From Xanthostigma xanthostigma (lineage: Eukaryota; Arthropoda; Insecta; Raphidioptera; Raphidiidae), in contig OY754464.1 in the NCBI GenBank assembly GCA_963575645.1, forward strand, positions 1,178,001-1,242,000: a DNA stretch of 64,000 bases, written 5' to 3'. Of this stretch, positions 44,894 through 56,851 are shown piece after piece. Position 1 is the stretch's first letter. Each line of letters begins with the position of its first letter. The notes beneath the pieces were generated by a model, which was given only the letters and a program-made list of their open reading frames with translations, ran no database searches and was not told the origin of the DNA. A program made the translations under genes and the position numbers.

Positions 44894-46380
44894 AAATACT
44901 TATTTGTTTTTAATCAAATAAACAATCTACTCTGAAATCAACTTCAGTATAGATCTGTGACTCACTTTATAAAGCTACGGTTAATTTAATCAAACCCCCG
45001 GAGCTGTTCCCTGAGACGAAAAATGATTACATACTCAGAAATTTAATGGAAATAAAAATATTCCAGATAAATAAAACCATCTCTCGCTGGAAAAAAAATA
45101 CGTTGAAGTGAAATATTTACGTGACGAACTGATATAGGTGAATGATTTCAACCTAGTGATTTTCTATTATACTAGATAGACAGTCTTATACAATTTGGAA
45201 ATAGTATATTGTGCGGCATTGTCGCACTACTTGCACATACTATTTTTTATTACGAATTAAATTAAAATTAAAATTTTGTTACGAATTAAAAAAAGAAATT
45301 AGAAGTAATAAAAATTAAAATCAAATCATTAAAAAGTTGAAAATTCAATTAAAATTGTTACAATTGTCAAGAATAAAAGTCCATAATCGAAAATTTTAAC
45401 CTCAAATCTGCTTCAAATGACAGTTTGTTTCGTTGACATTAACACCGTTATTATTTTGTTTTTTTCTCTGAATTTGCGTGCGGCAAACAATTTCAGTGCG
45501 ACAAATAAAGTTTCCGCACGCAAATGAAAATAGCTACTTTTCAACCGTAACACCATGCGTAAAGATACCACTTTTCCCGCATGAGTAATAAAAACTATTA
45601 TACAAGTACCTACTAAAAAAAACTCGGGTCGCAGTTCCAAACCCTGCCGACAATATAGTGTAAGTATTTGCTTTTAAAGGCAGTGTGGCACATTATATGA
45701 GCCTAACTTTGTTTTTGGGTAAAATAAAAAAAACTAATACACCCATGCCCGCGCCTAAAGCAGTTTCACTTCAAAAACTGAGGTTATATGATCATAATCC
45801 AAGATCATTGTCAAATCAGATTTCCTGAAAATGCGTTCTTCAACGCAGCATCAATATTTGTATCTATAGAATATAGAAAATCACTAATTCTACCTTCTAC
45901 ATAATATCTTCGACATATTCATTGCGTTCATGAACAAATATATTTTACAAAATCTTGCTTTAAGCATTGACTCGTTTTGAAATTTAAATTACTAAAATGT
46001 GCATAAGTATCAGATAAATTTAATTGAGGGTTTTCCTGTATAAGAATTGGAAACAAAGGTCACATATTCAATTTCATATCTAAATATAAAAAGATGAATC
46101 CTTGGAGCACTCTCACGAAATATGTAAAAATTCTTTATTTCTCACCAAAAGCCTAAACATTCATTTTCACACCCCTATAACTTGAGAAATGATGGGTTCC
46201 CCATAAAAACTCCTGTTTCACTCCTTTCAGGTTTTTTAAGATAAAAGGTAAGTAGTCAAGTCCTTCTTCAGGTCGCAATCTATCTCCTTGCCAAATTTTA
46301 TCGAAATCTATTCAGCGGTTGTAACGTGAAAAGATAACAAATAGAGAAACATACTTAGTTACTTTCGTATTTATAATATT
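44894..46380. other. No gene recognised
   Basis: AT-rich DNA. The part near 45280-45400 is the reverse of about 24790-24930, and 45620-45690 is the reverse of about 18055-18115. Near 46270-46375 is a lepidopteran repeat tail (ATCTCCTTGCCAAATTTTAT, TTTCGTATTTATAATATTAG). Confidence 0.4.
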
Positions 46381-46654
46381 AGCCGTTACCCGCGGCTTCG
46401 TACGCGATTGAGACGAAACACGGATGCATTCCCATCATTTGACATAGTTACTCCTTTCTCGACGTAGACCCCTCCTAATAAATTTCAAATTTGATGACGT
46501 TCACGTGATCAACGCTCTAACAAACCTTGAAAATGACACCCATGTTGATTTTTAGACTATTTACCTCTTTTCACCTTCTAAAGGGGTTGTTTTTTTTTTT
46601 ATTTGTTGACAGAAGAAATTCTGCGCATTTTCAAATTGATACATTTATCTTATA

Positions 46655-47279
46655 CTAGCGGTCCCGCCCGGTTTCACCCGGGTGTAAAAGAACGAATGGG
46701 GAAGGGAGGAACATGAGTACACACATTCATCTTAGTTTACCGAGATTAATGTTGTGTCCAAATTTCATGATGATCGGAGTTACCGTTCAAAAGTTTTTGT
46801 CGATAAAAAGCAGTTATACTTTTTTTAACTATAATATTTTTTTTTTAATTAATTAAAAGAAATTAAAATAAATTTAAATGTAAGCCTTAGAAGAAAGCAA
46901 TGTAAAAAATAAAAAAAAAAGATAAAAATATATTCGCCCAACGTAGGGCTCGAACCCACGACCCTGATATTGCCAGTCGAGTGCTTTACCAATTGAGCTA
47001 GCCGGCGCTGTATTCTTGCAGCGTTAATATGAGTATATTTAGTTAGTGCATTTCACCTGAATAGAAGCTTATATTTGAGATACATTTTGCAACATTTTTC
47101 ATTAATGCTCCGCTCCTAATGGCCGTAGCCTGATTTTATATAGCCTATAGCCTTCCTCGATAAATGGGCTATCCAACAAAAATTTTTTTTTTTCAATTTG
47201 AACCAGTAGTTCCTGAGATTAGCGCGTTCAAACAAACAAACAAACAAACAAATCCTTCAGCTTTGTATATTAGTATAGA
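46655..47279 (-). mobile_element. Helitron H1 copy with a second tRNA-like module
   Basis: On the - strand it starts TCTATACTAATATACA after an A and ends CGGGCGGGACCGCTAG before a T. It carries the same extra block as 32573-33191 (GTAAGCCTTAGAA, AAGCAATGTA) with a tRNA-like core at 46937-47008. Confidence 0.8.
46937..47008 (-). tRNA. tRNA-like sequence inside a Helitron (GGC anticodon position)
   Basis: On the - strand GCGCCGGCTAGCTCAATTGG, anticodon loop CTGGCAA and B box GGGTTCGAGCC fill 72 bases. The acceptor strands pair poorly. It differs in the anticodon from the Lys-like module at 32839 although the surrounding block is shared. Confidence 0.45.
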
Positions 47280-47282
47280 TGA

Positions 47283-47460
47283 TTTCTCCATGCAAATTTT
47301 AAACCCCCGTTACACCCTTTTAGGAGTTGAATTTTCAAAAATCCGTTCTTAGCGGATGCCTACATCATAATAATTATCTGTGTGCCAAATTTCAGCACAA
47401 TCGGTCCAGTGGTTTGAGCTGTGCGTTGATAGAGCAGTCAGTCAGTTATACGGTTTTCTT
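47283..47460 (+). repeat. Lepidopteran dispersed repeat, second copy
   Basis: It shares TTGAATTTTCAAAAATCCG, CTTAGCGGATGCCTACATC and TTTGAGCTGTGCGTTGATAG with 41340-41482. Confidence 0.7.
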
Positions 47461-47789
47461 TTATATATTTATATGTTAGGTCTTTAAGATGTCGATTCAT
47501 TGTACGTATAATTTGAGAGAGAACGAGAAAGAGAGAGAGAGAGATTGTAGGCAATAAACGTTCGACAACTAAGGCCATTAGCGTCTACTGAACTATAATG
47601 TGCCGATATATGTATAGAGCTTATCCAAACATAGTTCATGTCATGTCTGCATTTGCGATCAATATTTCAAAAAGCAATTAAATATACTTGATCCATATAA
47701 ACGATAAAACACAATGATGTAGCATGTTTTGAGTGACATTTAATCACGTAATCATTCAACTCGAGCATATCCAGATAGCTGTGATCGCT

Positions 47790-48310
47790 TTATGCCCATA
47801 TTCACCGAACACTATTAAAGATATAGAAGATATACTAATTTTGAAACAAAATTCTTTAGAATAAAATTTACTTTCAATTCACCAAGCAAAATACCTGGTA
47901 GAAAAGTTAGTTAAAGAATAAATATACGCTGCACTATACTCCTTGCTCTTTTTGACGTTCACCCAACAATCCGACCGATGGCGTTAGTGTAACCGTCAGA
48001 AAAAAAGTTTCACAAAATAATAATGTTTTATCCTAACCCAATTGCACACAAAACTTCCACTAACTTTAATGTTTTACAACTATACACTTCACAAAAGGTT
48101 AATAAACAACACATAAATAAATTCCCGTTTATAGGTTAGGTATTATGATCTATGTGGCGGCCATTATTATTTTATCAGGCGAATAAATATTTATACCCTG
48201 GAGATAAGACGGAATAGATTTATAGCTGTTTGGTGAATTGAAGTATCGCTATTTATTCAGAGGAATAGCTATCTGAAGAACAAATGAACCGAATGAATAA
48301 CTACTTACGT
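47790..48310 (+). mobile_element. T1 MITE copy, right end eroded
   Basis: It begins TATGCCCATATTCACCGAAC and follows the T1 internal order to ACTACTTACGT, where the inverted end would be expected, but the terminal repeat is replaced. Confidence 0.6.
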
Positions 48311-48569
48311 ACAACACACAACGTCTCCGATCTAACACACAGTATTTTCTAAGTAATATCCGTTTGCGTGGCAAAGGTATATCCGTCACATTAGCTTTGT
48401 TAAAAGCTGTAATTTGGTGTACAAAGTTTCTGGTATATGGCCAACGCGAGCCGACCTTTCATAAAACAGCAGAGATGTGCGAAGTAATTTATCCGGTAGA
48501 TAGAAAATATCTTGGCGTGTTTATTGTCTGTTACTTTTTCATCGCTGATAATTTCATGTACTGATAGTC

Positions 48570-49350
48570 TAAAGATCGCTGCACACGTGGCTGAAAACAC
48601 TACCTGGACTTCTGCTGGCCGACAGGCTGGATACGAGGCTGGAACTGACGTCACTGCGGGCTTGCTTGCTAGCTCACAAGATGGATTTTAAAATTAGAAC
48701 AGGGGCTATTTTTCTTGCTAGGTCCTCTGCTTGCTCTGAGCAAGAACCAATCAGGAAACAGTATCTTTTCACGTGGGCGACATGAACAAATGCCCACAAA
48801 CCAGCATGGCGTCATTCTGCTTCAGAGTCAAACAACAGACACGTTTTGCACTGTGTTTATATTTGAACTGTCACTGCGCGCGCACAAAACAAGCTTGAAA
48901 AGACGTCTCGTGTAAAGCGAGCACATAAAATAAAGAGGCTGGATTTGCCGCCAGATTTCATGCTAGATTTGACTACTAGTTTTCTAGCGCTGGTTTTCTT
49001 GATTGCCTTACCATGCCTTCACACGAGACGTCTTTTCATGCTTGTTTTGTGCGCGCGCAGTGACAGTTCAAAATATAAACGCACAGAGCAAAAAGTGTAT
49101 GTTGTCTGCCTCTGAGCAGAATGACGCCATGTTGGTTTGTGGGCGTTTGTTCATGTCGCCCACGTGACAAGATACGGTTTTCTGATTGGTTCTTGCTTAG
49201 AGCAAGCAGAGGATCTAGCAAGAAAAATAGCCTAGTTCTAATTTTAAAATCTATCTTGTAAGCTAGCAGGCGAGCCCGCAGTCTCGTACCCAGTCTGCCG
49301 GCCAGTAGAAGTCCAAGCAGTGTTTCCAGCCGCGTGTGCAGCGGCCTTAA
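48570..49350. mobile_element. Fold-back element with about 330-bp arms
   Basis: The left arm from CGCTGCACACGTGGCTG and the right arm ending CAGCCGCGTGTGCAGCGG pair through GCTAGCTCACAAGAT, CTCTGCTTGCTCTGAGCAAG and CGAGACGTCTTTTCA. The unique centre (about 48930-49010) is short. There is no transposase. A single-arm relative is at 12598-12990. Confidence 0.75.
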
Positions 49351-49885
49351 GGTGGGGGCGGAGTAGGGGGCGTAACTACAAGCTGTTTAGGTACATAATA
49401 CACGTTATTGTTCATAAATCACGTGCTGTCATCGGTTTTAATTTATTAAGTACTTACTATGTATCAAGGTAGCTACATTTAAAGCTTATACAGTTTGCCT
49501 AACTTAACTGTCCATGGTATAAAAGTACAAGATCCCGATTTGGCTCAATTTTCTAATGAAATTTGAATTTTGATAATATAATGTATCAAGAAAAATTGAT
49601 TTGGTCGACATTCAATTTCATGACAGCTATTTTTAACAAAAAATTAAAATTGCTAATTTTATTTCTGAAATGTATAGTGGAACAGAATGTAGGTAACCAT
49701 GGCTACAAAAAAAATATCGTAATATTTAATACTAGTCGTTACCCGCGTTTCTCTCATCTACAATTTCCGAACTTTAAGTCTTGAAGACCTAAACTGTGCC
49801 AGTTTTTACTGAGGCGACCAAATACCATCGAGTTCGCAATAAAATTACCTACATTTTCATATATGACAAATACAGAAACTCCTGG

Positions 49886-50210
49886 ATGTTTTCCGAAATA
49901 TAACCCAGTATACTGGCCAGTGCTAATGACGTCATGAATTCGACGTCATAATTATACTGGTGTACCACAATATTGTACTGGTGAGACAGATGTGACGTAG
50001 AATAATTATTTAACCAGATTTTTTTTATTTTATTATTTGTTATTTGCAATAATGTCTGCTTAACAAAGTAAGCAATTACTTTTGGTGGACGAGGGAAATA
50101 ATAATATACGCTGGCCAGTATATTTCGGAACGATTCAACAATATGGCGTTGATTCATGACGTCATTAGCACTGACCAGTATACTGGGTTGTATTTCGGAA
50201 CACACCCCCT
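49886..50210. mobile_element. MITE with about 60-bp terminal inverted repeats
   Basis: The left TTTTCCGAAATATAACCCAG and the right inverted GTGTTCCGAAATACAACCCA continue in parallel through TATACTGG, CAGTGCTAATGACGTCATGA. Each end carries the palindrome TGACGTCA. No target duplication could be fixed. Confidence 0.7.
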
Positions 50211-51757
50211 ATAACTGCAAAATACTAATTCGAAGGTATAGATACCTGTTTACGCCTGGTCTTGTGCCAGGAATCCCTATTTTCGCAGGTTTACCCATTT
50301 TGTTAGCCAACAAGTGGAATTCCCCAAAGTCGTTACTTTTAGTTTACGCACTATTCCTGCGGGATCTTATCAAGTTCTGCATACGGCAAGTTTATGTGGG
50401 TATATAAAATCAGGACTAAGTACTACATAATATATTATGCATGTCATTCCATAACTGTATCATACATAAAATATAGCCGTTATAAACGTATTGCAAACTT
50501 CTCAGGTGTTTATTTTGTTAAAAACACTTCAACACTAATTAAAATTAACAAGAGTCAAAAAAAAACTATTTTTCTTATCTTAATTTTGTTCCCTCCATAA
50601 TGAAGGTCCCAAAACGTCCAAAACACGTGTGAAAGCCTCATCTGTGTGAGCCCAAGGCGATATCAATTATTTATCAACACACACTTTGTCTATTATATAG
50701 TACTTTGACAGTTATACAGTGGTGTAAAATCCACCCAAAACTATTGATTTTTTTTATATAATTTTATTGTTATAACTATTGATGATAATTTTTATGACAA
50801 CCAGCAGATACGTTTTTGGCGATTTTTCTTTTAAATAAGCTTTTTTAAGGAGACATGAAATATAGTTTTTCGCATGGTGGGAGATATGGAACATTTCTGG
50901 TGGAAGTGGCGGGTTAACTACGCAAAAGACGACTAAAGAAAATAATAAGTATTGTATTATCAACGGAACTACGTATGTATGCAAAGTTTCAAATCAATTG
51001 GACATATTGTGGAAGTGAGTTAAAATTAGGTTACAAGATTTGATCCAACTAGCAAGCAATATAAATTTTGTAATAAAAATGATTGAAACAACGTTATACG
51101 ATTTCAAGCTGTTCGAAGCTTTTAGGAGTAATAAATTATTTTTTACGTAAAATTATAGCATAACACATAATAATTCGATTTTACAAATCTAAGTTATATC
51201 TCTGTCATTTGAATCCATACGACCAAAAGAGACAGAAAAGTAGGCGTTGCCATCGTAAGCAATTCACATACGATTCTAATATGGCCGAACTGAACGATCA
51301 AAAATATTGCAGATATATGATGTAAAAATCAGATATTTTATAGGAGGTACGTGCAAAAAATGTAGTATATATCTAGAACATTAAATAATAGACACATGCA
51401 GAACTATAGGGCGATGTAACATAAAATGGTTCGTTTAAAAATAATAAAATAAAATGAAATAATAAAAAAAAACATCAACCTAACTGATTTTGTTTCATGT
51501 GACCTACTTTTTTTTAAAACATGCAAATATATTCTTTTTTATTTATTTTGGTGTAGAATACATAAAACGTTAAAATAACAAAACAATTTTATTTACTGTT
51601 CTGGTATTATAACAATATGTTTTTGTTACGGGCTGTACGTGCGAATAAACAAGGGTAAAATCTAAACCTTGCAGCGCCATTTTAAAAAATATTTTTTTGT
51701 GTTCCTTTTACAACCACATTTCCTACCTATATTCACTTGAAATTTGCGACTTATAAT
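50211..51757. other. No gene or repeat boundary recognised
   Basis: AT-rich DNA with several short open frames but none with a recognisable motif or splice pattern. Confidence 0.4.
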
Positions 51758-52150
51758 AATAATAATGCGTTTAACGTCCGTTTCTCGACTTAATATCATA
51801 ACAGACGCCATTCGCACCATTACTATTTTCCATCTATCACACTTCCCGTTATTTTCTACATTTTTAAACTTTCACTTAATCAATAGCAATGGGCGAATGA
51901 AGGAATTTTAGGACATTAGGATAAGGTAGGCAAATTTTGAGCACAGAAGTTTGACAGGTAATCGGCCATGGCCTTGAATAAGGAACCATCTCGATATATA
52001 TCTGGAATTATTGAGGGAAATCACGGAAAACCTCAACAAGATGGCCGGTACAGGAACTACAGTTTTTTGGCGTGAGGCAGCAGGAAAAATTCCCAGCCGG
52101 GATTCGAACCCGGTACCTCCCCTCTCACCACTACGCTATATCACTCGGTT
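51758..52150 (-). mobile_element. tRNA-derived SINE S1, second copy
   Basis: It has the same body and ATT tail (51759-51772 on the + strand) as 40441-40866. The tRNA head is shortened: the anticodon region is deleted between GGTACCTCC and CCTCTCACCACTACG. Confidence 0.8.
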
Positions 52151-52240
52151 ATACTTGATTTCGTCCGCCTAGAACCAGTGTGTGCAATTGATATAATTGA
52201 TTAAAAAAATTATAAATTCAAGCAAGACTCTAATTTAAAA

Positions 52241-52682
52241 TAGCCCTATGGGCTATGTGCAAGGAGGCGGAGTTACAAATTTTTCGATGCGAGCGTTTGT
52301 GGTGAGCACTAGGGAAAATTTCAACCTCAAATTATCCATATGACTGTGAGCAATGTTTTATTAAAAGTGAAAATAATTATAATTTTGTAAAATGTTCAAT
52401 TACAATGAGCACATGGGCAAAACTAGGCGATCTGGAAATGCTTGTTGTGTTCCGGGCTGTTGCGCTGATGGCGATTTAAGTAAAATAAAGACCATTAGCG
52501 CCCTATTTTGACATTCCGCTGTCAGTGTAAGCAAATTAACATCAGTTTTCCTTATTACAATTTTTTTGACAGTTCATGGCCAATTAAAATTTTTGACTTA
52601 TCACCTTAGAAACATTTCTCGAGTTGAATAATTCTCTATTACCCACTAGCGGCGCTAATAGGCTTCGTTCACACAGGCTATA
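52241..52682 (+). mobile_element. THAP-type MITE, best-bounded copy
   Basis: The left end TATGGGCTATGTGCAAGGAGG and the right end CTTCGTTCACACAGGCTATA are imperfect inverted repeats. The ATG at 52411 reads MGKTRRSGNACCVPGCCADG, with GTAAAATAAAG just downstream. No later exon is present. Confidence 0.7.
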
Positions 52683-52990
52683 AACAATGTTTTTTTGTTT
52701 TACCAAATAAAAGCGCTTTTCGTGGAGACCAACTAGTAGATATGAACGGTCCGCCAGTTGACGTCATTCTGGCGCTTACGATTGATCTGATGGAACGAGG
52801 CAACCTCTGTAATCAAATAACTTTGGACACAAATATAGTATACAGTTGGCATGACAACCGCAGAATCTACGTGCTTTGTGACGTCACAGACGAGAGAGCT
52901 GTTCCTGCAGATTATATTCATTCCAAAGTCTACCGACGAAACTCTGTTAAAAGTTAATTCACAGCCTACCAACTTAGCTACACAAATATA

Positions 52991-53771
52991 TCCCTATATT
53001 ATTAAACGAGCTAATCTTGTATCTACCTATCTATGTACCTATGTCCCTAAATATTTTCTCGAAAACGGCTCTAACGATTTGGATGAAATTTACTGAAAAG
53101 GGATTTTGGGGGGCAAAAAATCGTTTTAGCTAGGTCTCATCTCTCGAAAAAATCGTTTTCTTACAAATTTTATCATTATAAAAATCAATTTTTTGACGTA
53201 TAAAAATAGTTAAATATTGTAAGTAGGTTTTGGAATTTTATACAATGAAACAATTGTTTTCAAAATATTATGACAGTTAATCTTTAATTACTATCCAAGT
53301 GAGACTTAAAATAAATATATATTTGAAAGAAAGTTAAAAACAATTATAATTATAGGTGAGTAATTTTAATAAATAAATTTTTAACCTAAATTTGAAGCGA
53401 AAGATGCAATATCATAGATCAAGATGACGGAGAATCAGTTTTACAAGTACCGGATTGCCATAAGGGCCGACAATCCTCTCCACATTCCACAAAGGAGTCA
53501 AACTGTTTCAGCAATATCTTATTGCTCCACAAAAGGAAGCGAAGCTTCCCAAGAGAACCTACGGTTCTTATATGGAGAGCCGAAGGCTCGACTAGTGTCG
53601 TTTACAACCGAGCGGGGCGCAGCCCCGCTAGGTAAGACTGTAACAAAGGTGGAGACGTAGGCTCCACAAAAGGAAGCGACAGAGAACCTACGGTTCTCAA
53701 AGTTTTGGCGATATCAGCATATCAGTATTTTATTTAACTTTCCGAGCAAAGCTCGGTCACCCAGGTACTAG
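52991..53771 (+). mobile_element. Helitron-like element with a mini-hairpin array, copy A
   Basis: It begins TCCCTATATTATTAAACGAG after an A and ends CACCCAGGTACTAG. The CCGAGCAAAGCTCGG hairpin (53742-53756) lies just inside, as in Helitrons. The base after CTAG is G, not the expected T, so classification is tentative. The AT-rich 5' 430 bp are followed by a GC-rich 3' segment with seven short palindromes (see 53535-53756). Confidence 0.65.
53535..53756 (+). repeat. Seven stem-loops with three-base loops
   Basis: Perfect or near-perfect palindromes are GGAAGCGAAGCTTCC (53535-53549), AGAACCTACGGTTCT (53554-53568), GAGCCGAAGGCTC (53577-53589), AGCGGGGCGCAGCCCCGCT (53611-53629), TGGAGACGTAGGCTCCA (53650-53666, one mismatch), GAGAACCTACGGTTCTC (53681-53697) and CCGAGCAAAGCTCGG (53742-53756). 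All have a three-base centre (GAA, TAC, GAA, GCA, GTA, TAC, AAA). GNA loops closed by C-G pairs make unusually stable DNA mini-hairpins. Confidence 0.85.
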
Positions 53772-53871
53772 GTTATAATAAGAAACACATTTCCGTAATA
53801 CTGCTTCAGTAAGGCTCGTTTACACCGATTGTGTTAACGTAGAACAAATATAAAGTATGTTATTAAATTTA

Positions 53872-55550
53872 CTCTCTAAACATGAATTAATTGCGTAAGT
53901 GAAGCTGTATTCACTTGATAATCAGTGATTTTCACAACAAATTAGTGAATTTTCACTAATAAATTTACTCTTTAAAACTGAAATAGTCAAACAGTCACCA
54001 TTTGAAATAGTGACTTCTGATGCACCTCCGGAATAGTGAACTCAAGTAAAATTCACTGTCAGAATAGTGATATCCCTGATTTTATACGACGTGTCGTTTG
54101 TGGTGCCTCCATACAGTTACCATAGATAATTATTATTATTCATGTAGAATGTAGATCGTTTTATAGCAAGTTCCTTGTAAACCGATACACAAACAAGTAA
54201 TCCCTATCCCTATATTATTAAACGAGCTAATCTTGTACCTATGTACCTATGTACCTATGTCCCTAAATATTTTCTCGAAAACGGCCCTAACGATTTGGAT
54301 GAAATTTACTGAAAAGGGATTTTGGGGGGCAAAAAATCGTTTTAGCTAGGTCTCATCTCTCGAAAAAATCGTTTTCTTACAAATTTTATCATTATAAAAA
54401 TCAATTTTTTGACGTATGAAAATACTTAAATATTGTAAGTAGGTTTTGGAATTTTATACAATGAAACAATTGTTTTCAAAATATTATGACAGTTAATCTT
54501 TAATTACTATCCAAGTGAGACTTAAAATAAATACGTATTTGAAAGAAAGTTAAAAACAATTATTATTAAGTATAGCCAGGTGTGTAATTTTAATAAATAA
54601 ATTTTTAACCTAAATTTGAAGCGAAAGATGCAATATCATAGATCAAGATGACGGCGAATCAGTTTTACAAGTACCGGATTGCCATAAGGGCCGACAATCC
54701 TCTCCACAAAGGAGTCAAACTGTTTCAGCAATATTATTATTATATTATTGCTCCTTATATGGAGAGCCGAAGGCTCGACTAGTGTCGTTTACAACCGAGC
54801 GGGGCGCAGCCCCGTGAGGTAAGACTGTAACAAAGGTGGAGACGTAGGCTTCACAAAGGGAAGCGAAGCTTCCCCAGAGAACCTACGGTTCTTATATGGA
54901 GAGCCGAAGGCTCGACTAGTATCGTTTACAACCGAGCGGGGCGCAGCCCCACGAGGTAAGTCTGTAACAAAGGTGAAGACGTAGGCTCCACAAAGGGAAG
55001 CGACAGAGAACCTACGGTTCTCAAAGTTTTGGCGATATCAGCACATCAGTATTTTATTTAACTCTCCGAGCAAAGCTCGGTCACCCAGGTACTATAATTT
55101 AACAGGTAAGTTAATGAGATTATTTAAATTATACTTTCATAGATTCAGAGTAAAGCATTGCGTATGTACTATTGTTTTTTTACCGATTTTAAATTATAAT
55201 CAATAGGATAACTAACAATAAATTCAGGTTATATTTTTTTGACGCGAATTCTTTATTGTGTATTCAATTTTTAATCGACTTGTAAAAATATAAAAGTTAT
55301 CAGTGAAAGTATCGATGACTAAAGATTTATAAAAATTTGTAATCAAAAAATTGATGATGTCAGATGACATTTAACGGTCACTTATATAATTGGTGAATTT
55401 TTACATTTATTTGTATAATTGGTGAATTTTTATATTCACTAATTCATATTGTGAGTATTCACTAATTCTGCGTGGTATGATTGTAGCATTGACAAATAGT
55501 GAAAATATGCACTTGTAATTACTGAAAATCACTGATCCATGTTTAGAGAG
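53872..55550. mobile_element. TA-flanked element with CTCTCTAAACATG ends, host of copy B
   Basis: CTCTCTAAACATG after TA at the left is mirrored by CATGTTTAGAGAG before TA at the right. The body, rich in AGTGAATTTTCAC and AAATAGTGAC motifs, is interrupted by the hairpin-array element at 54207-55094. Without it the element is about 790 bp. No transposase was seen. Confidence 0.6.
54207..55094 (+). mobile_element. Helitron-like element with a mini-hairpin array, copy B
   Basis: It has the same start (A|TCCCTATATT) and end (CACCCAGGTACTA, then T) as copy A, and the 5' halves are nearly identical. Its hairpin segment (about 54755-55080) is longer because a unit of about 140 bp, from CTTATATGGAGAGCCGAAGG to the next GAGAACCTACGG, is tandemly repeated, giving about ten palindromes. 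Some stems have decayed on one side only. Confidence 0.65.
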
Positions 55551-56254
55551 TACCTATATATTAATAGACAAGTCACGATCATCCTGTATATAAGTACTGC
55601 AGTGCAAATACATAACATTTTTGATTTATGCATGCCAGCGTTTAAATTTACAAAAATAAATGGTGCGCTGTCATTGAAATATGTATGATTTATTAATAAC
55701 AGCATACACCAGTTGAATCGAAAATAAAATCATAACGTTTTTTATTTATATATTTTATACAGCGAATTGTTGAAATATTTGTGAGAGCTTCTAGTGTTTT
55801 CCTCTCACATCTATTTGTACGATGTACGTGATGAAGTAAATATTAGAGAAAGAAATTTCACTTCAATAATTCGCTAATTTAAGTGAATTTTTTATTTGTG
55901 TGCTAAAAGGTTATACTTTTTATTTATTACTTTCAACCAATTGAAAGTAGACAATAGGTACATTTGTGAAAACTGTGCTGTAACGCGTTTTGTTACAACG
56001 TTACAAGTGAATTTATGTCATTTCGCCTGTCTAGTTTGATATATACGCGCATGCGCAATAGGTACCAGCGGTGGTGGTTAGTATAATAACCTCTCGTGAC
56101 CAAACTGCATTTGCATATAAAGTAAATAAATTTGCGATATACCTTTTCATATATTATAACATATAGTTCCAATTAACATTACTCGATTCGTGCTGAAAAC
56201 ATCGCGCTGACACGTTATGAATGACAAGACTACTAGTTACGCCAATAATTATTA

Positions 56255-56851
56255 CTAGTGTGATCTGTGCGAATTATTCGCACTAAATAAGTATAATAAT
56301 TAATTATCACTTTACAATATTATTTTTTAAATATGATTGCAGGTATTCAATTCGTTTCTAATTTTGGACACTGCTTATAACGTTCTTCTTTTTGTTGTAT
56401 TACAATATGAAGCTCAGATGACAGATCGAAGAAATATTTTACTAAAATTGTCATATAGAGGCGCAAGTAGCAAAAGCGTTGAGCTAAGCCGTCAGATGGC
56501 ATCATGCAGCATTGCTGTGACGTTGTTCAGCGTTGCTCGCTGTTTCAAAATTAAAGCCGTCAGATGGCAGTATGCAGTATTGTGTCTGTTGTATTACAAT
56601 ATGAAGGTCAGATGACAGATTGAAGTGCTGACGTTGTTTCAAAATTAAAGCCGTCAGATGGCAGACGTTGTTCAGCGTTGCTGTATTAATTAATTTACAA
56701 AAACAAAAGCAATAATAAATTTTTTAGTTGTCGATGTCAGTAGAGCAAGCAATTATCTGTAAAATGATATATAATTTATGTGGAGAAATTGTGAGGTTTT
56801 TTCTAAAAAAGGAGGCAAACATCTTAACCTTAGCGTATTAATATTATGTGA
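56255..56851 (-). mobile_element. Helitron family H3, longest copy
   Basis: On the - strand it starts TCACATAATATTAATACG after an A and ends GTGCGAATAATTCGCAC, AGATCACACTAG, before a T. It is 597 bp. Compared with 27350-27831 it has an extra duplication of the GTCAGATGGCAG / TATTACAATATGAAG segment. Confidence 0.85.

Noticed and set aside
32839-47008. tRNA-like modules considered as functional tRNA genes
   Set aside because: Acceptor stems do not pair and both lie inside Helitron copies with a shared flanking block.
29146-56615. Nearly identical 86- and 92-codon open frames at 29146-29406 and 56337-56615
   Set aside because: They fall in two copies of the H3 Helitron, so similarity follows from repeat copying. 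There is no start context, domain or splice evidence.
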